Source: Toxonevra muliebris
Lineage: Eukaryota > Arthropoda > Insecta > Diptera > Pallopteridae
NCBI GenBank assembly: GCA_963691655.1
Contig: OY829328.1
Span: 86,370,400-86,434,399 of the forward strand
Direction: 5' to 3'
Length of the DNA stretch: 64,000 bases
The notes beneath the pieces were generated by a model that saw only the letters and a program-made list of their open reading frames with translations, had not been told where the DNA came from and made no database searches. A program made the position numbers and the translations under genes. Each line of letters starts with the position of its first letter. Position 1 is the stretch's first letter. Shown here piece by piece: positions 1 to 12,321 of the stretch.

Positions 1-889
1 AAAAAAACAAAAACAAAATTGTTAAAAAATCAAATTAAAAACACATAAAACTAGCCAAAAGATATTAATAAAAAAATTAATTAATAAATTAAACTATAAT
101 TATTAAATAAAAATATTCGTACCTATGTGTGTTTTTTCAATGTATGTATATAAATACCAAATATTGTGTAATATTCATTATGTATGTAAATAAATGTAAG
201 TAATGTGTACTTAGCTATAACTTAATTATAACAAATACCTATATATATATATATAAATATTTACATAAATTATAAAAAATAAAATTGATATTGTTATGGA
301 AAAGAAAAATTAAATTTCAGAAAGAAGTAACTAAATAAAAATAATTTAAAAAACAAATATTAATTAAAAAAAAATTAAGTGCATTTTTATTTTCCTTCCA
401 GCAGCTTTAGATTCAATTGCATAATTGCCAAATCTATACAGATTTTTAACACGGTTGGTCAAGGATCCTGCCTCCTAACAAATAACGTCATCAGCAAAAT
501 CAACAAGACATTACATAAGTTTTAGGTTGCCCTAAGAGTTATTAAGCACAAAAAAGTTTCATGCATCCAAGAAACAAGAGTGTGAGTATTTCCTTCTTCG
601 GAATTTTGATCTAAGAATGGATGGCTCCAAAATTAAACTTTTCATGTGAAATAAATCTTCTCCAAAAAGCAAACCTTAGCATAATCTAATCAATAATAAA
701 AGATAATAAAAGATATTTTGACCTCAGCTTCAGAACTTAGTATTTTTAGTAGTGTATATCTGTATGCAAGAAATCAACTATTTCTATACATCATATATAG
801 ATGACAGCAGCAAAATTAATGACATAAATTTGATTAATTTCGAAATTTTCATATGTAAATTTATATTTTTTCTGTTTTTCCTTCCAAAC
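1..889. other. AT-rich intergenic sequence, no gene seen
   Basis: Very AT-rich sequence with homopolymer A runs and a short TA run near 240. I see no open frame with protein-like composition, no tRNA-like block and no clear repeat structure before the foldback-like element begins. Confidence 0.6.
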
Positions 890-2880
890 TTTTGCGCGCA
901 ATAAATTTTAAGCTTTACGCATATGAAATTTTAATCTACTCGTCAATACCTATGAAATGATACCCATATTGTTGGTATTTATTCAAAAACATATATTCAT
1001 AAATTTTTGTCCATTCTCCCTAACCACAAATTTTAAAAAATTCAGGTAATTTCTCCAAATCACAAAATACCAGGCGCACAGAAATCAGCAGTAGGTGGAT
1101 GCTGATAAAATAAAATGTGAATGACGTCATTCTCTCATGTGGAGTAAATAGAGAAATATGAGAGGCTGACGTCATCACGAAGTATAAAAATAAGAAAAGG
1201 TGACAAGAACCATGAAACGATGACGTCATGCCCATTTTATTTTTTCAACATCCACCTACTGTTGATTTCTGTGCGCCTGGTATTGCATGAGGGAGAGAAG
1301 AATGGTTCAAATGGCGCCAAAAACCATGAGAGCGTGACGTCATGCCCATTTTATTTTTTCAACATCCACCTACTGCTGATTTCTGTGCGCCTGGTATTTT
1401 CAGGCTCTCAGAAATTGCGCCTGGTATTGTATGTGAGAGAGAAGAATGGTTCAAATGGTGCCAAAAAACATGAGAGCGTGACGTCACACCCATTTTATTT
1501 TTTCAACATCCACCTACTGCTGATTTCTGTGCGCCTGGTATTTTCAGGCGCTCAGAAATTGTGCCTGGTATTGTATGTGAGAGAGAAGAATGGTTCAAAT
1601 GGTGCCAAAAAACATGAGAGCGTGACGTCACACCCATTTTATTTTTTCAACATCCACCTACTGCTGATTTCTGTGCGCCTGGTATTTTCAGGCGCTCAGA
1701 AATTGTGCCTGGTATTGTATGTGAGAGAGAAGAATGGTTCAAATGGTGCCAAAAAACATGAGAGCGTGACGTCACACCCATTTTATTTTTTCAACATCCA
1801 CCTACTGCTGATTTCTGTGCGCCTGGTATTTTCAGGCTCTCAGAAATTGCGCCTGGTATTGTATGAGGGAAAGAAGAATGATTCAAATGGCGCCAAAAAA
1901 CATGAAAGCGTGACGTCACACCCATTTTATTTTTTCAACATCCACCTACTTCTGATTTCTGTGCGCCTGGTATTTTCAGGCTCTCAGAAATTGCGCCTGG
2001 TATTGTATGAGGGAAAGAAGAATGATTCAAATGGCGCCAAAAGCATGAGAGCGTGACGTCACACCCATTTTATTTTTTCAACATCCACCTACTGCTGATT
2101 TCTATGCGCCTGGTATTTTCAGGCTCTCAGAAATTGTGCCTGGTATTGTATGAGGGAAATAAGAATGATTCAAATGGCGCCAAAAAACATGAGAGCGTGA
2201 CGTCACACCCATTTTATTTTTTCAACATCCACCTACTTCTGATTTCTGTGCGCCTGGTATTTTCAGGCTCTCAGAAATTGCGCCTGGTATTGTATGAGGG
2301 AAAGAAGAATGATTCAAATGGCGCCAAAAAGCATGAGAGCGTGACGTCATGCCCATTTTATTTATTCAACATCCACCTACTGCTGATTTCTATGCGCCTG
2401 GTATTTTCAGGCTCTCAGAAATTGTGCCTGGTATTGTATGTGAGAGAGAAGAATGGTTCAAATGGCGCCAAAAAGCATGAGAGGGTGACGTCATGCCCAT
2501 TTTATTTTTTCAATATCCACCTACTGCTGTTTTCTGTGCGCCTGGTATTTTCAGGCTCTCAGAAATTGCGCCTGGTATTGTATGTGAGAGAGAAGAATGA
2601 TTCCAATGACGCCAATAAGCATGAGATCGTGACGTCATGACCATTTTATTTTTCCATATCCACCTACTGATGATTTCTGTGCGCCTGGTGTTTTGTGATT
2701 TGTAAAAATTGCATGAAATTTTGAAAAAATGAGGTTAAGGAGAATCAAATATATGAATGAAATTTATTTTGGATTAAATATCAACAATATGGGTATCAAT
2801 GGATAGGTAATAACGAGTACATTAAAACTAAAGATAAGAGCAAGGCTGAATTTAATAAGGGAAAAGGTTGTGAACCGAAA
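890..2880. mobile_element. Foldback-like element with inverted ends and 144-bp core array
   Basis: The two ends are imperfect inverted copies of each other. The block containing TGATACCCATATTGTTG at about 958 returns reverse-complemented near 2,785-2,805. The match continues inward through a CACAAAATACCAGGCGCACA block (about 1,055) to a GTAGGTGGAT block (about 1,092), and weakly outward to about 890 and 2,880. Between the arms lies a tandem array. The structure (long inverted arms, internal direct repeats, no transposase) resembles Foldback or Galileo-type elements of flies, which is an inference from architecture only. I could not fix a target-site duplication, so the outer limits are approximate. 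Confidence 0.65.
1222..2660 (+). repeat. 144-bp tandem repeat array carrying TGACGTCA sites
   Basis: The GACGTCA core recurs at 1336, 1480, 1624, 1768, 1912, 2055, 2199, 2343, 2487 and 2631, so the period is 144 bp with a single 143-bp step. The first interval, from 1222, is 114 bp. Each unit also holds two CGCCTGGTATT copies. Some units carry the variant TGTGCCTGGTATT. Because 144 is a multiple of three, a reading frame stays open across the array, which is an artefact of repeat length and not a gene. Three more TGACGTCA copies (1122, 1167, 1221) lie in or beside the left arm. Confidence 0.92.
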
Positions 2881-3214
2881 ACTGCGATCGATGCGGGCTG
2901 TATTAAAAAAAATGTATATTGCAAATTTTATTATTCTATAGCATATAAAAACTTGAAATTACTTTTTTTAGAAATTTATATTGGAATTGGTTGTCATGCA
3001 GTCAAGTTACTTGGTGCTTTATGCTTGTTTGGTGATTATTGGCAAGAAAATTAAAATTTTTACTTACTACCTCTTATTACTTACTTTTCTGAACATTTTT
3101 CAAATCAATAAAAATTAATAAATATTTCTTAAAGTAATAACTATTCTTTAATTTATTTATTTTACATAAAGCTAGCCGACATATATTTATAAAATTTTTT
3201 GTTAATAATCTAGA
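2881..3214. other. Intergenic spacer, 3' flank of first maltase
   Basis: AT-rich DNA between the foldback-like element and the stop codon of the first maltase. It would hold the 3' UTR of that minus-strand gene. No other feature is visible. Confidence 0.5.
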
Positions 3215-5409
3215 TTAATTTGGAACTCCACCTAAAATTATTGCTTCCCCAGCTTCCAGCATCAATGTATTGATTTGCAGTTGAGAGCTTGAATAATAAA
3301 ACAAATTAGATTTTGAAACCCATGCAATTCCGATCAAGTAAGTATATGCTATAAGCTGGAGCCCTTAGCAATTGTTCATTTATTCACAACTCACCCTTCA
3401 GTTTTAGTTGAATCAAGGCTGCTTATCTTAAGCGTCATTACCTCTGGCAGATTAGCATCAAAATTTGTAAGCAAATCAGTTGTATAGACAGTTTTACCTA
3501 AATTAGCCACATACACGATGTTCTCTTCACCAGCTAGATATCTATAAAAAAATTTCAAACCGAAAGTTTAATGAAATATATTTCGATATTACAGTTTAGG
3601 TTTCCTACCTCTTCACCACAAAGATGTCATCATTTATAGCCTTGTATTTAGTATAACCATTTCGCAAAGTTTTTGAGTTCTTACGCAATTCCACCAATGA
3701 CTTATAGATTTGCAGGTGTGAATGTGATGCATTAGATTCAACTTCAACATTGATTGTTTGATAATCATCAGCTAAGGGTAGCCAAGTTTTATCAGCAGTT
3801 GAAAAACCTGTTAAAGAAAAATTTATATTTCTATATTGGTCGCTGTGTTCTTCTCTACTTACCAGCATTTGTGCCGGCATTCCATTGGAATGGCGTACGG
3901 CAAGGATCACGTGTTTTCTTTTCGTATGTCTCTGGAGTTGTGCTGCATGCTTGTGGATCGACCGTATCACTCCAACTAATTTTGCCATCTGTCATCCCAA
4001 GTTCTTCGCCCTAGAGAAAGTGTAAAAGTTTTTTCTTTAAACTAAATACTAAGTAGCTTACCTGATAGGTAACACTTGCACCAGGCATTACCATCACCAA
4101 CATATTCATAGCATCTGTGCGTGCAACGCCATAACGACTGGCAGCACGGCGACTATCATGATTGCCAATCTTAAATGAGAATACAGAGAGCATAACTCCA
4201 CAGAACAATAATTAATAAGACTTACTCACCACCCAATTGGCTGTCCGTCCCACCGGCATATTGCTCAGCCAATTATCAACAGCTTTTTGCACACTTGTTG
4301 CTGAAACTCCATCAGCTAATCCGGTTATGAGATTAAAATTAAATGGTAAATGTGCACCCTCAAAGCTTTCATTTCCATACATTGACATAGTGTACGGAGG
4401 TGGAGCATATGTCTCAATGAGCAGCACACGAGTATCACCACCATACCTTCGCTGATAGTCGTCCATTACCTGACGCCATTGATAAACCATATCAATAGTT
4501 TCGGGACGATTTTCCACCAATGTATTCATAAGATATGTACGATCTTGCGTGTCATCAGTTTCTCCACTTACTTCGGCATCTTCGTACAAACCATTAGCAT
4601 CGGGTGGTGCCTCAAAAAGTGAAGGGACTGCATCAATACGAAAACCAGCAACGCCCTGGTCCAACCAATAACGTAGAATGCGTTTCATTTGTTCGACTAC
4701 CAGTGGGTTACGATAATTGAGATCAGGCTGTTGTACCGCAAATTGGTGAAAGTAATATTGTTGACGTTCTTCGCGCCATTCCCAAGCGCTGCCGCGAAAG
4801 AATGATAGCTGTTTGAAATAGAAATGCAACGAATCAGAAGAGAAAACTTCAAATATCACACTACAGACTATTTACCCAATTACTAGGTGGCACACGATTA
4901 CCTTCTGCATCCAGCTTACCATCAGCCCACACGTAGTAATCCTCATAGCCACGTTCACGTTTCACCGATTTCTTAAACCATTGACTCTCGTTACTCGAAT
5001 GATTTGGCACAAAATCTAATATAATTTTCAAATCTAATTGTTTGGCACGCGCAATCAGCGCACGAAAATCATCCATTGTCCCATACTCTGGTTGGATGCC
5101 ATAGAAATCGGAAATATCATAGCCAAAATCAACCATAGGTGATGTGAATATAGGTGATAGCCATGCTGCTGTCACACCAATCTCCTTCAGGTAATCCAAT
5201 TTGGAAGTGATGCCATTCAAGTCGCCTATGCCATCACCATCGGAATCCATAAAAGAACGTGGATAGATTTGATAAAACTGCGCTGTTTGCCACCAATCCT
5301 TAGGTGCTTCAGAGGCGTCATTATTCTTATCCTGACAGGCATATATTGAATGTTGAAACAACAACAACAATACTGTTAAAATGCTAGCCACATTACTGAG
5401 TTTGTCCAT
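3215..5409 (-). CDS. Alpha-glucosidase (maltase) 1, 595 aa, seven exons
   Basis: Secreted GH13 alpha-glucosidase that hydrolyses terminal alpha-glucosidic bonds of sucrose and maltose. Exons: 5409-4876, 4808-4230, 4169-4062, 4010-3863, 3807-3609, 3541-3395 and 3287-3215, all with GT-AG introns and consistent phase. Residues 1-25 form a signal peptide-like stretch ending near Ala-Cys. Then come QIYPRSF (47-53), DFVPNHS (132-138), QPDLNYRNP (about 206-214), nucleophile D237 in GFRIDAVP, acid/base E310 in IETYAPP, and H375-D376 in GNHD. The last three exons form the C-terminal beta domain. The start was chosen because it gives the signal peptide and matches the two neighbours. Its exon lengths equal those of maltase 2 exactly. 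Orthology to a single Drosophila Mal-A gene cannot be decided here. Confidence 0.94.
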
Positions 5410-5429
5410 TTTTGCTATTGTTAATTTAC

Positions 5430-5467
5430 AACTGAAGTGTTTTTTGGCTTACATCGTGCTTTTTATT
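5430..5467 (-). promoter_or_regulatory. Core promoter of maltase 1
   Basis: On the minus strand a TATA-like AATAAAAAGC (5467-5458) stands about 33 bp before an initiator-like TCAGTT (5435-5430). Both are conserved in place in maltases 2 and 3, giving a predicted start near 5433 and a 5' UTR of roughly 25 nt. Confidence 0.6.
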
Positions 5468-5550
5468 GCCTTTTCAAAAGGTTTTGTTTATTATTCAATT
5501 ATATTTATGCATGTTTCTCGTTTTGTATACTCTTAATCAACACCTACATA

Positions 5551-5695
5551 CTTCAAAAAGCTTAAATGATAAATTTTAAAAGTGGCAATTATTATTTTTT
5601 TATTTTTATTATTAAATAAATAAACATAAAGCATTTATAGGAAAAACTGAAGTCAATTACTTGTTCATTTTTATTTGTGTTTTCTATGTGGAATT
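5551..5695 (-). promoter_or_regulatory. Upstream block shared with maltase 2
   Basis: The segment holding CTTAAATGATAA (5560-5571) and AGTGGCAATTA (about 5591-5601), and the following AGTCAATTACTTGTTCAT stretch, recurs upstream of maltase 2 from 10,321. It may be a retained enhancer or simply duplicated flank. The TGATAA core is a GATA-type site. Confidence 0.45.
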
Positions 5696-7809
5696 TTAAA
5701 ATTAACAACTATGTCTGCGTTAGAATGAATCAATCCAATAAATTTCTGCCCAATTTGTTGAGTACGAACCTAAGCTACTTAGATATATAAAAACCCTGGC
5801 TTTAATGTTGATGTTGGCCCCAACAATATTTGGCTCTATGCCTCGGGACTCGGGACTCAAATCTTTAGGCATGCCACCTAGCGAAATAAATTCTATTCAT
5901 GATTCATGATTTTCACGATCAACTTTCGACATTAGCAACTGTATTCCATCTGGTAAAATATCAAAGCTGATTGGAGTTCAGTTTCTTACTGGAATCATTG
6001 CAAGTGAGAGATACATCGTTTGAGGCAGTAGTCTATAGTCATAAAATTCCTCGTAGTCTATAGTCATAAAATTCCTCGTTGCTGCTTTAAATGTTGTTAG
6101 AATTTTATTCCTCTATGTATTTGTTAGTAAATGTAAGTATCTATGTATTTAGTCATCAGCCAATCTCAGAAAAAGCTTAAATACAAAGGAAAGGTAATAA
6201 AATTTTAAGTATCTGATAACAAATACTTCAGTTTTTCAATATTGCTACAACAATTTTAAATTCATTACAGAACTTACTCAATAATATTGAATACAAAAAG
6301 CAGCACTTGGATTGATTAGTCAAACATTCTAATTCAATAATTCAAGGAATGTTTGTTTGTTTCTGTTTGGCAATCAATGTTCTCAGAAAAAAAATAGAAA
6401 AAAATAATTTTGCTGACAATGCTACCTGCTATAATTTGACCATGGTCTAATCTGTTTCTCACCGCCCGAATTGAAAAAAGTGTTCTTAGTTACATTCTTA
6501 ACAAAGCCTCCTTCCTTCCCCTTCCTTTCCCTCTTTCCTCCCCCCCTTAAAAAAATATAGTGAAACAAGGTCTTTGATTATAAAAATACTCAATCGAGGC
6601 TTTCTCCTAGATTCAATAATAGAAAATTTAACATTTAAAATATATTAGTGACAAAATAATGTAAAAACAAAGAAAACCTACAAACCTCCTTTCGTCACGA
6701 GAATAAAAAATTACCAAAAACTTTAAACACTGCTCTTTCTTAGAACTTCAAAGAATGCTGCTATTTTTTAAGCTTACCTGAAATAAAGTTTTAATTATTT
6801 CGAGATGTAATCTCAAATTATTACTAGTAAAACGTGATTTGATAGTAATTTTAACTTAGATATGACCGATTAGCAAGTACAGTACACATTTACTAAATCC
6901 ATATTGCTTCAATGAATAAGAAAAGAGAATTTAACAGTTATTGTGTGTAAAATTTTATAAAAACAAACACTCTAAGAATTGAGAATTTAGAAAATTCTCT
7001 CTCTCAACGCATGCTGGGTTTTCAACTCTTTTGAATCGGACTATAATTTTTCAACTTATAAAGTAACAGGTTTATAGATGGATAAAATAAAAATTTAAGC
7101 AAATTTGGAAAATAAAGAAAATGCTCTCATTTCATATTTTCTATCTGTAGTAATGTGTTAGTACTCAAAATCAATGTTGCTTTTCAGCTCTCTCTCTCTC
7201 TCTCTTTCTTTCCGCTCTAATGTAACTGCATACACCTGCCCCTCGATTTACACTGTACTTGAATTACACGGTTTCAAAAACAAAAATATTTTGATTTTTA
7301 TTTCGATTATGGATTTTTATTTTGAGGAAATTCCAGCAAGTTTCGACAAGAAAAGGGAAACCAACACTCCCGTTTAGTAAGATGTACGACTTCCAATTTT
7401 TTATAGTAAAAACATTATATATCATATTTATATAACTCGTGGATGCTGGTGGTGCCGTGTAGAAAAACTTGTATTTTCTATTTTTCTGCGTTGGTGACCA
7501 CTAAATTTTTGAATAAATTATTTAAAAAATAAATTTTTATTTTAGTTGAGAATAGCAATCCACCAATCACCTAAAAAGTTTTTCGTACCAATGAATTTGG
7601 AATGGAATCTTAATACATATTTTTAAGATTTAAATTTAATAAAATATTTATAATAATTTTCTTATTATTTTACTTTTTTTATTATAATATAAATTATATG
7701 TATATATAATTATTTGCCAACAATATTCTTTTACGACTCAACGTTCAGCAGCTTGAGGTTCCCCCTTGACTACCAGTTTCTGTATTTTTTTTGTTTGTTT
7801 TAAAATAGA
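5696..7809. other. Intergenic spacer between maltases 1 and 2
   Basis: About 2.1 kb without a gene I can support. It contains a 25-bp exact direct duplication at 6028-6077 and a CT microsatellite near 7190-7206. The part next to 7,810 would be the 3' UTR of maltase 2. Confidence 0.55.
6028..6077 (+). repeat. 25-bp tandem duplication, two copies
   Basis: GTAGTCTATAGTCATAAAAT plus the following five bases occurs twice, head to tail, with no mismatch. It is a small and probably recent slippage duplication. Confidence 0.95.
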
Positions 7810-10003
7810 TTAATTAGGAACTGCGCCTAGAATGACTGCTTCTCCTGGTTCCAGTGTCAAGGTATTGGTTTGCCAATGCGAACTTAAGTAAAATATACAA
7901 ATGGGCGATTTACAATACAAAAATAAACTCATATGCATCAATTCACTTACCCTTCAGTTTTAGTTGAATCAAGACTACGCAACTTAAGCGTCATTGTTTC
8001 TGGTAGATTAGCATCGAAATTCGTTAGTAAATCAGTTGTATATAAGCCTTCACCTATATTAGCTACATAAACTATAGTCTCCTCACCGACCAAATATCTA
8101 TGAAATATTCAAATGAAGGAATAATGAAAAATATTAAAAAATATATATATATACTTACCTCTTCACCACAAAGATGCTATCGTTTAACGCTTTATATTTG
8201 GTATAACCATTTTGTAAAGTTTTCGAGTTTTTACGTAGTTCAATCAAAGATTTATAGATTTTCAAATGTGAACGTTCTGCATTAGACTCAACCTCAACAT
8301 TGATCGTTTCAAAATCGTCAGCTAAGGGTAGCCAAGTTTTATAGGCAGTTGAGAAACCTGCAAATGAAAATATAAATGGAATATTATTATTTATGATTAT
8401 GAAAATAAAAGTTCATAGCTGATTACCCGCATTATTTTCTGAATTCCATTGGAAAGGCGTACGGCAGGGATCACGTGTGAACCTTTCATATATATCTCTA
8501 TTTGAATTACATGCTGCTGGATCGACGGTGTCTTCAAAAGTGATCTGACCATCGATCATACCAAGCTCTTCGCCCTAAAAGAAAGAAAACTTTCAGTTAA
8601 AATAAATTTTGTTAAAGAAATATTTTAGAGTTAGTTAGCAGTTTTTCATCACCTGATAAGTAACACTTGCACCAGGTAATATCATAACCAACATATTCAT
8701 TGCATCGATATTTGCAACACCATAACGACTGGCAGCACGACGGCGATCATGATTGCCTATCTGAAATAAAAATGCAATGAAAATATTGCTCTCAAATTCT
8801 TATTATTCTGGAATGGGTTTACACTTACAACCCAATTGGCTGTGCGTTCCACCGGCATATTCTTCAACCAATTATCAACAGCTTTTTGTACATTTGGTGC
8901 AGAAACTCCATCATCCAATACAGTAATCAAATTGAAATTAAATGGTAAATGTGCACCCTCAACACTATCATTACCATACATTTGCATACTGTAAGCAGGT
9001 GGAGCATATGTCTCTATAAGCAGTACACGTGTATCGCCACCATGAACTCGCTGATAGTCATCCATCACTTGACGCCATTGATAAACCATATCAATAGTTT
9101 CGGGACGATTTTCAACTAGATCATTTTTAAGATATGTACGATCTTCTGTATCGTCGGTGGTACCACTCAGTTCAGCATCTGGATACTGGCCATCACCATC
9201 AGGTTCCACCTCAAAAAGTACAGGAACTGCATCAACACGAAAACCAGCAACACCTTGGTCCAACCAATAACGTAGGATCCGTTTCATTTGTTCGACCACC
9301 AGTGGGTTGCGATAATTAAGATCAGCTTGTTGTACCGCAAATTGATGCAGATAATATTGTTGACGTTCTTCACGCCATTCCCAAGCACTACCACGGAATG
9401 ATTGTAACTACAAAGAGTGAGAAAATTAAATTAACAACCATTTTCACAAAAGTACTTCAACTGACATACCCAATTGCTAGGTGGTATACGTTTCCCAGCT
9501 GCATCCAGCTTACCATCAGCCCACACATAGTAATCCTCATAGCCACGTTCACGTTTCACCGATTTCTTAAACCATTCACTCTCGTTACTCGAATGATTTG
9601 GCACAAAATCTAATATAATTTTCAAATCTAATTGTTTGGCACGCGCAATCAGCGCACGAAAATCATCCATTGTCCCATACTCTGGTTGGATGCCATAGAA
9701 ATCGGAAATATCATAGCCAAAATCAACCATAGGTGATGTGAATATAGGTGATAGCCATGCTGCTGTCACACCAATATCCTTCAGGTAATCCAATTTGGAA
9801 GTGATGCCATTCAAGTCGCCAATGCCATCTCCATCGGAATCCATAAAAGAACGTGGATAGATTTGATAGAATTGTGCTGTTTGCCACCAATCTTTGTGTG
9901 TTTCAGTGGCATCATTGTTCTTATCCTGACAGGCTTTTATTGAGTGATGGAGCAACAGCAACAATGCTGTTAAAATGCTAGCAATATTGCTGAGTTTTCC
10001 CAT
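7810..10003 (-). CDS. Alpha-glucosidase (maltase) 2, 595 aa, seven exons
   Basis: GH13 alpha-glucosidase, very close to maltase 1. Exons: 10003-9470, 9407-8829, 8760-8653, 8574-8427, 8357-8159, 8097-7951 and 7882-7810. Their lengths (534, 579, 108, 148, 199, 147, 73) are identical to those of maltase 1. Residues visible: DFVPNHS near 132, nucleophile D237 in GFRVDAVP, E310 in IETYAPP, H375-D376 in GNHD. The sub-family signature reads QADLN rather than QPDLN. An upstream in-frame ATG at 10231 was rejected because it lies inside a MITE and would place 76 residues before the signal peptide. The chosen ATG gives a hydrophobic leader ending near KACQDK. Expected to be secreted by gut or salivary cells. 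Confidence 0.94.
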
Positions 10004-10020
10004 TATTACTTTTGATTTAT

Positions 10021-10060
10021 AACTGAAGTGTTTTTTGCGTTCTATGGTGCTTTTTATTGC
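10021..10060 (-). promoter_or_regulatory. Core promoter of maltase 2
   Basis: TATA-like GCAATAAAAA (10060-10051) and initiator TCAGTT (10026-10021), with the same spacing as in maltase 1. The 5' UTR would be about 20 nt. Confidence 0.6.
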
Positions 10061-10120
10061 TTTTTCAGAAAAGGTTGTTTTTTTACTTTTGCCAATATAT
10101 TTTAGATTAGTACATACAAG

Positions 10121-10255
10121 CACTAGCGGATAACGAGATTCCCTGGGGGGAGGGGGTATTTTAACTTTTTCGTCTCTTATATGTATGAAAATTTCATCGC
10201 TAAGGGGGACTTTTAAACCCAAAAGCTCCACTCACCCCCCTTGGATACGCAAGTG
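10121..10255. mobile_element. hAT-type MITE, 135 bp, copy 1
   Basis: The left end is CACTAGCGGAT. The right end, reverse-complemented, is CACTTGCGTATCCAAG. The element is flanked on both sides by the exact 8-bp duplication CATACAAG (10113-10120 and 10256-10263). Eight-base duplications together with ends of this CAnTnGCG(G/T)ATCC form are typical of hAT elements. There is no coding capacity. It lies about 60 bp upstream of the TATA box of maltase 2. Confidence 0.88.
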
Positions 10256-10263
10256 CATACAAG

Positions 10264-12321
10264 TACATATTTTATATGTTTTTTGTATATTTTTTCTTTT
10301 ATTCACTAATTCAATATATGCTTCAAAATGGCTTAAATGATAACATATAAGTGGCAATTACTTTATTATCAAATAAACCTTGCATTGTTTGTATTTTTAA
10401 AGCTTTAAAGCCCAAAGTCAATCACTTGTCCATGTTCAATTTTTGTTTAGTGTATTTTATTGGAATTTCTCACATATTTACCACGTGAACTTTCTGTTAG
10501 TCAATTTTAACATGTGCTAGGAAATGGCAGACTGTGATTGCTGCCGAAACAGTGTTAGGAAACTCACAGTTATTAGACATACAAGAAACACAATTGAAGA
10601 CAAAAAAAAAAATCTGAATAAAAGAAAAGCAAGTGGATATTTGAGCCCGCTGCTTTGTTCTTCTTTATTTTCTTCTTTTTTTTTTTTTTTGCTAACTGAA
10701 ATTCAATTTCATTGAAAATGTTGTCTTGGTTGCAGTGTTACTTACTTCATGTGGCACTCCAACGATGAAGGAGGTCTCAAAAATAAGCAACATCCCTTTA
10801 CGATAAAGCTTTAGATATAAGTAAACCGACTTCCTCATAATGGATCTAGATATTCAGTTTGGGAAGGGCCAATTTTGCCAAATTACAGGGTAATTAGCAG
10901 TCCAATTACTACACCTAAGGTCAGATCAAAAACCACATCCAAATCCAGACCATAAATCAGACCAAAAATAAATAAAAGAATAAATTTCAGACCAAAATTC
11001 ATATAAAAAAAAGACCAAAAATGAGAACAAAATTTTAAACGAAAACTTAGGCACAATAAACCAAAAAGAAAACAAATTCAGACCAAAAAAAAATGGTACA
11101 ATAATTCATAATAAAAGCCCCACTCAAAACAAACCAAAATTCATATCAAAAATCAAATTAAAAGTCAGATCAAAAATCAGATTGTACTTCAGAATAAAAC
11201 TCAGACCAAAAATCATTCCAAAATTCAAACTAAAACAGATCAAAAAGTGCACCAAAAGCCATTATCAAGATCTTCCAAAGTGGGATATCTGTGAACTGAT
11301 CCAAAAATTTCATTTCAAACGTTATCTTTGAAAATCTTAAGGATTCATATTTTTGGGGGAGACTGTAGCCCCATAGCTCCCCTCTGGATCCGGTTTTTTC
11401 TTCAAAATTTTTTACAATTTGGAAGTCAAAATAAGCAAATTAACTTTTTCTCCTATTGTCTATGTTAGGAGCAGCTCAAATTTATGAAATCCAAAAGTCT
11501 AGATCAGGCAAAAACTCAAAACCAGAGAAATTTGGAGGGTTATTTATATCATAAATAATTGTTGAATAATTTGTCTAGGTACACAACCGAATTTCAGTTT
11601 CTTTTAACCTAAGAATCTAAAGGAAATCTTACGTTTGCAACTTTATAAAGGATGATTATTTGTTCACAAATAAAAAATTTAAGTACTTCAATAGCGTAAT
11701 AGCTCTTGAAGAGACCGAAAATTTAGTTGCCTTAACAGCACGACGATTACTAGCAGCTATTGACGCCAAGGAGGACCCAATAAATATATAGAAAGCGGCA
11801 TAAAATATTATTGCTCATGCTAAATAGTTAGTCCTTAGATGGATTCGTACTATATGAAGACTTTTGTCAGATTAATATTTTGTTTTATTCAGATTTCCAC
11901 ATTTTTTGAACTTGGTATAAAAACAATTTTTAAAGGGATTTTTAAACTATCCCCTACTAATTTTTGACGCACTAATTGACTTGAAATTGAAAAGCGAAAG
12001 TTAGTTTTGCAAGCTGTTTACGATGAAGTTATGAGCATGTAGTGCAGCTATACAAAAATCTTCTCAAAAGAAGGGGGAATTCTTCAATGGTTGCTTATTT
12101 GTAAAGCAAGCCAAACGATTTTTTAGTCAAATAATATTTCATTTATTTGTAAGGCGAAAGCTTAATAACAAATTGTTCTATTTATTTTTATTACATTTTT
12201 ATTTCTCAGAAATATATTATTCACTATGGTTCATGGTCCATGCTGGGAACTAAGTATTTAGCTGCCCCTCTCTGTTCTCTAGCAGTCGACATTAATGGTT
12301 TGTGGTGTTCTCGAAAATTGC
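10264..12321. other. Intergenic spacer between maltases 2 and 3
   Basis: Contains the distal block shared with maltase 1 (10,321 to about 10,470) and a degenerate short tandem repeat (10,918-11,270). Around 11,330-11,395 is a GC-richer patch with a GGGGGAG run and GGATCCGG, which could be a decayed hAT-type end. No gene is visible. Confidence 0.5.
10918..11270 (+). repeat. Degenerate ~12-bp tandem repeat, ATCAGACCAAAA-like
   Basis: Variants of ATCAGACCAAAA, CAGATCAAAA and CAGACCAAAATTCA recur through the block with irregular spacing and many A-rich interruptions. It looks like an old minisatellite. Confidence 0.7.

Noticed and set aside
1220..2640. Two adjacent open frames (278 and 195 codons) encoding 48-residue repeats
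   Set aside because: They follow from the 144-bp tandem repeat being divisible by three. The frame is lost where one unit is 143 bp, and the peptide has no domain character.
9431..10231. Maltase 2 exon 1 extended to an ATG at 10231
   Set aside because: The extension runs through a MITE and the core promoter. The ATG at 10003 gives a signal peptide and matches maltase 1.
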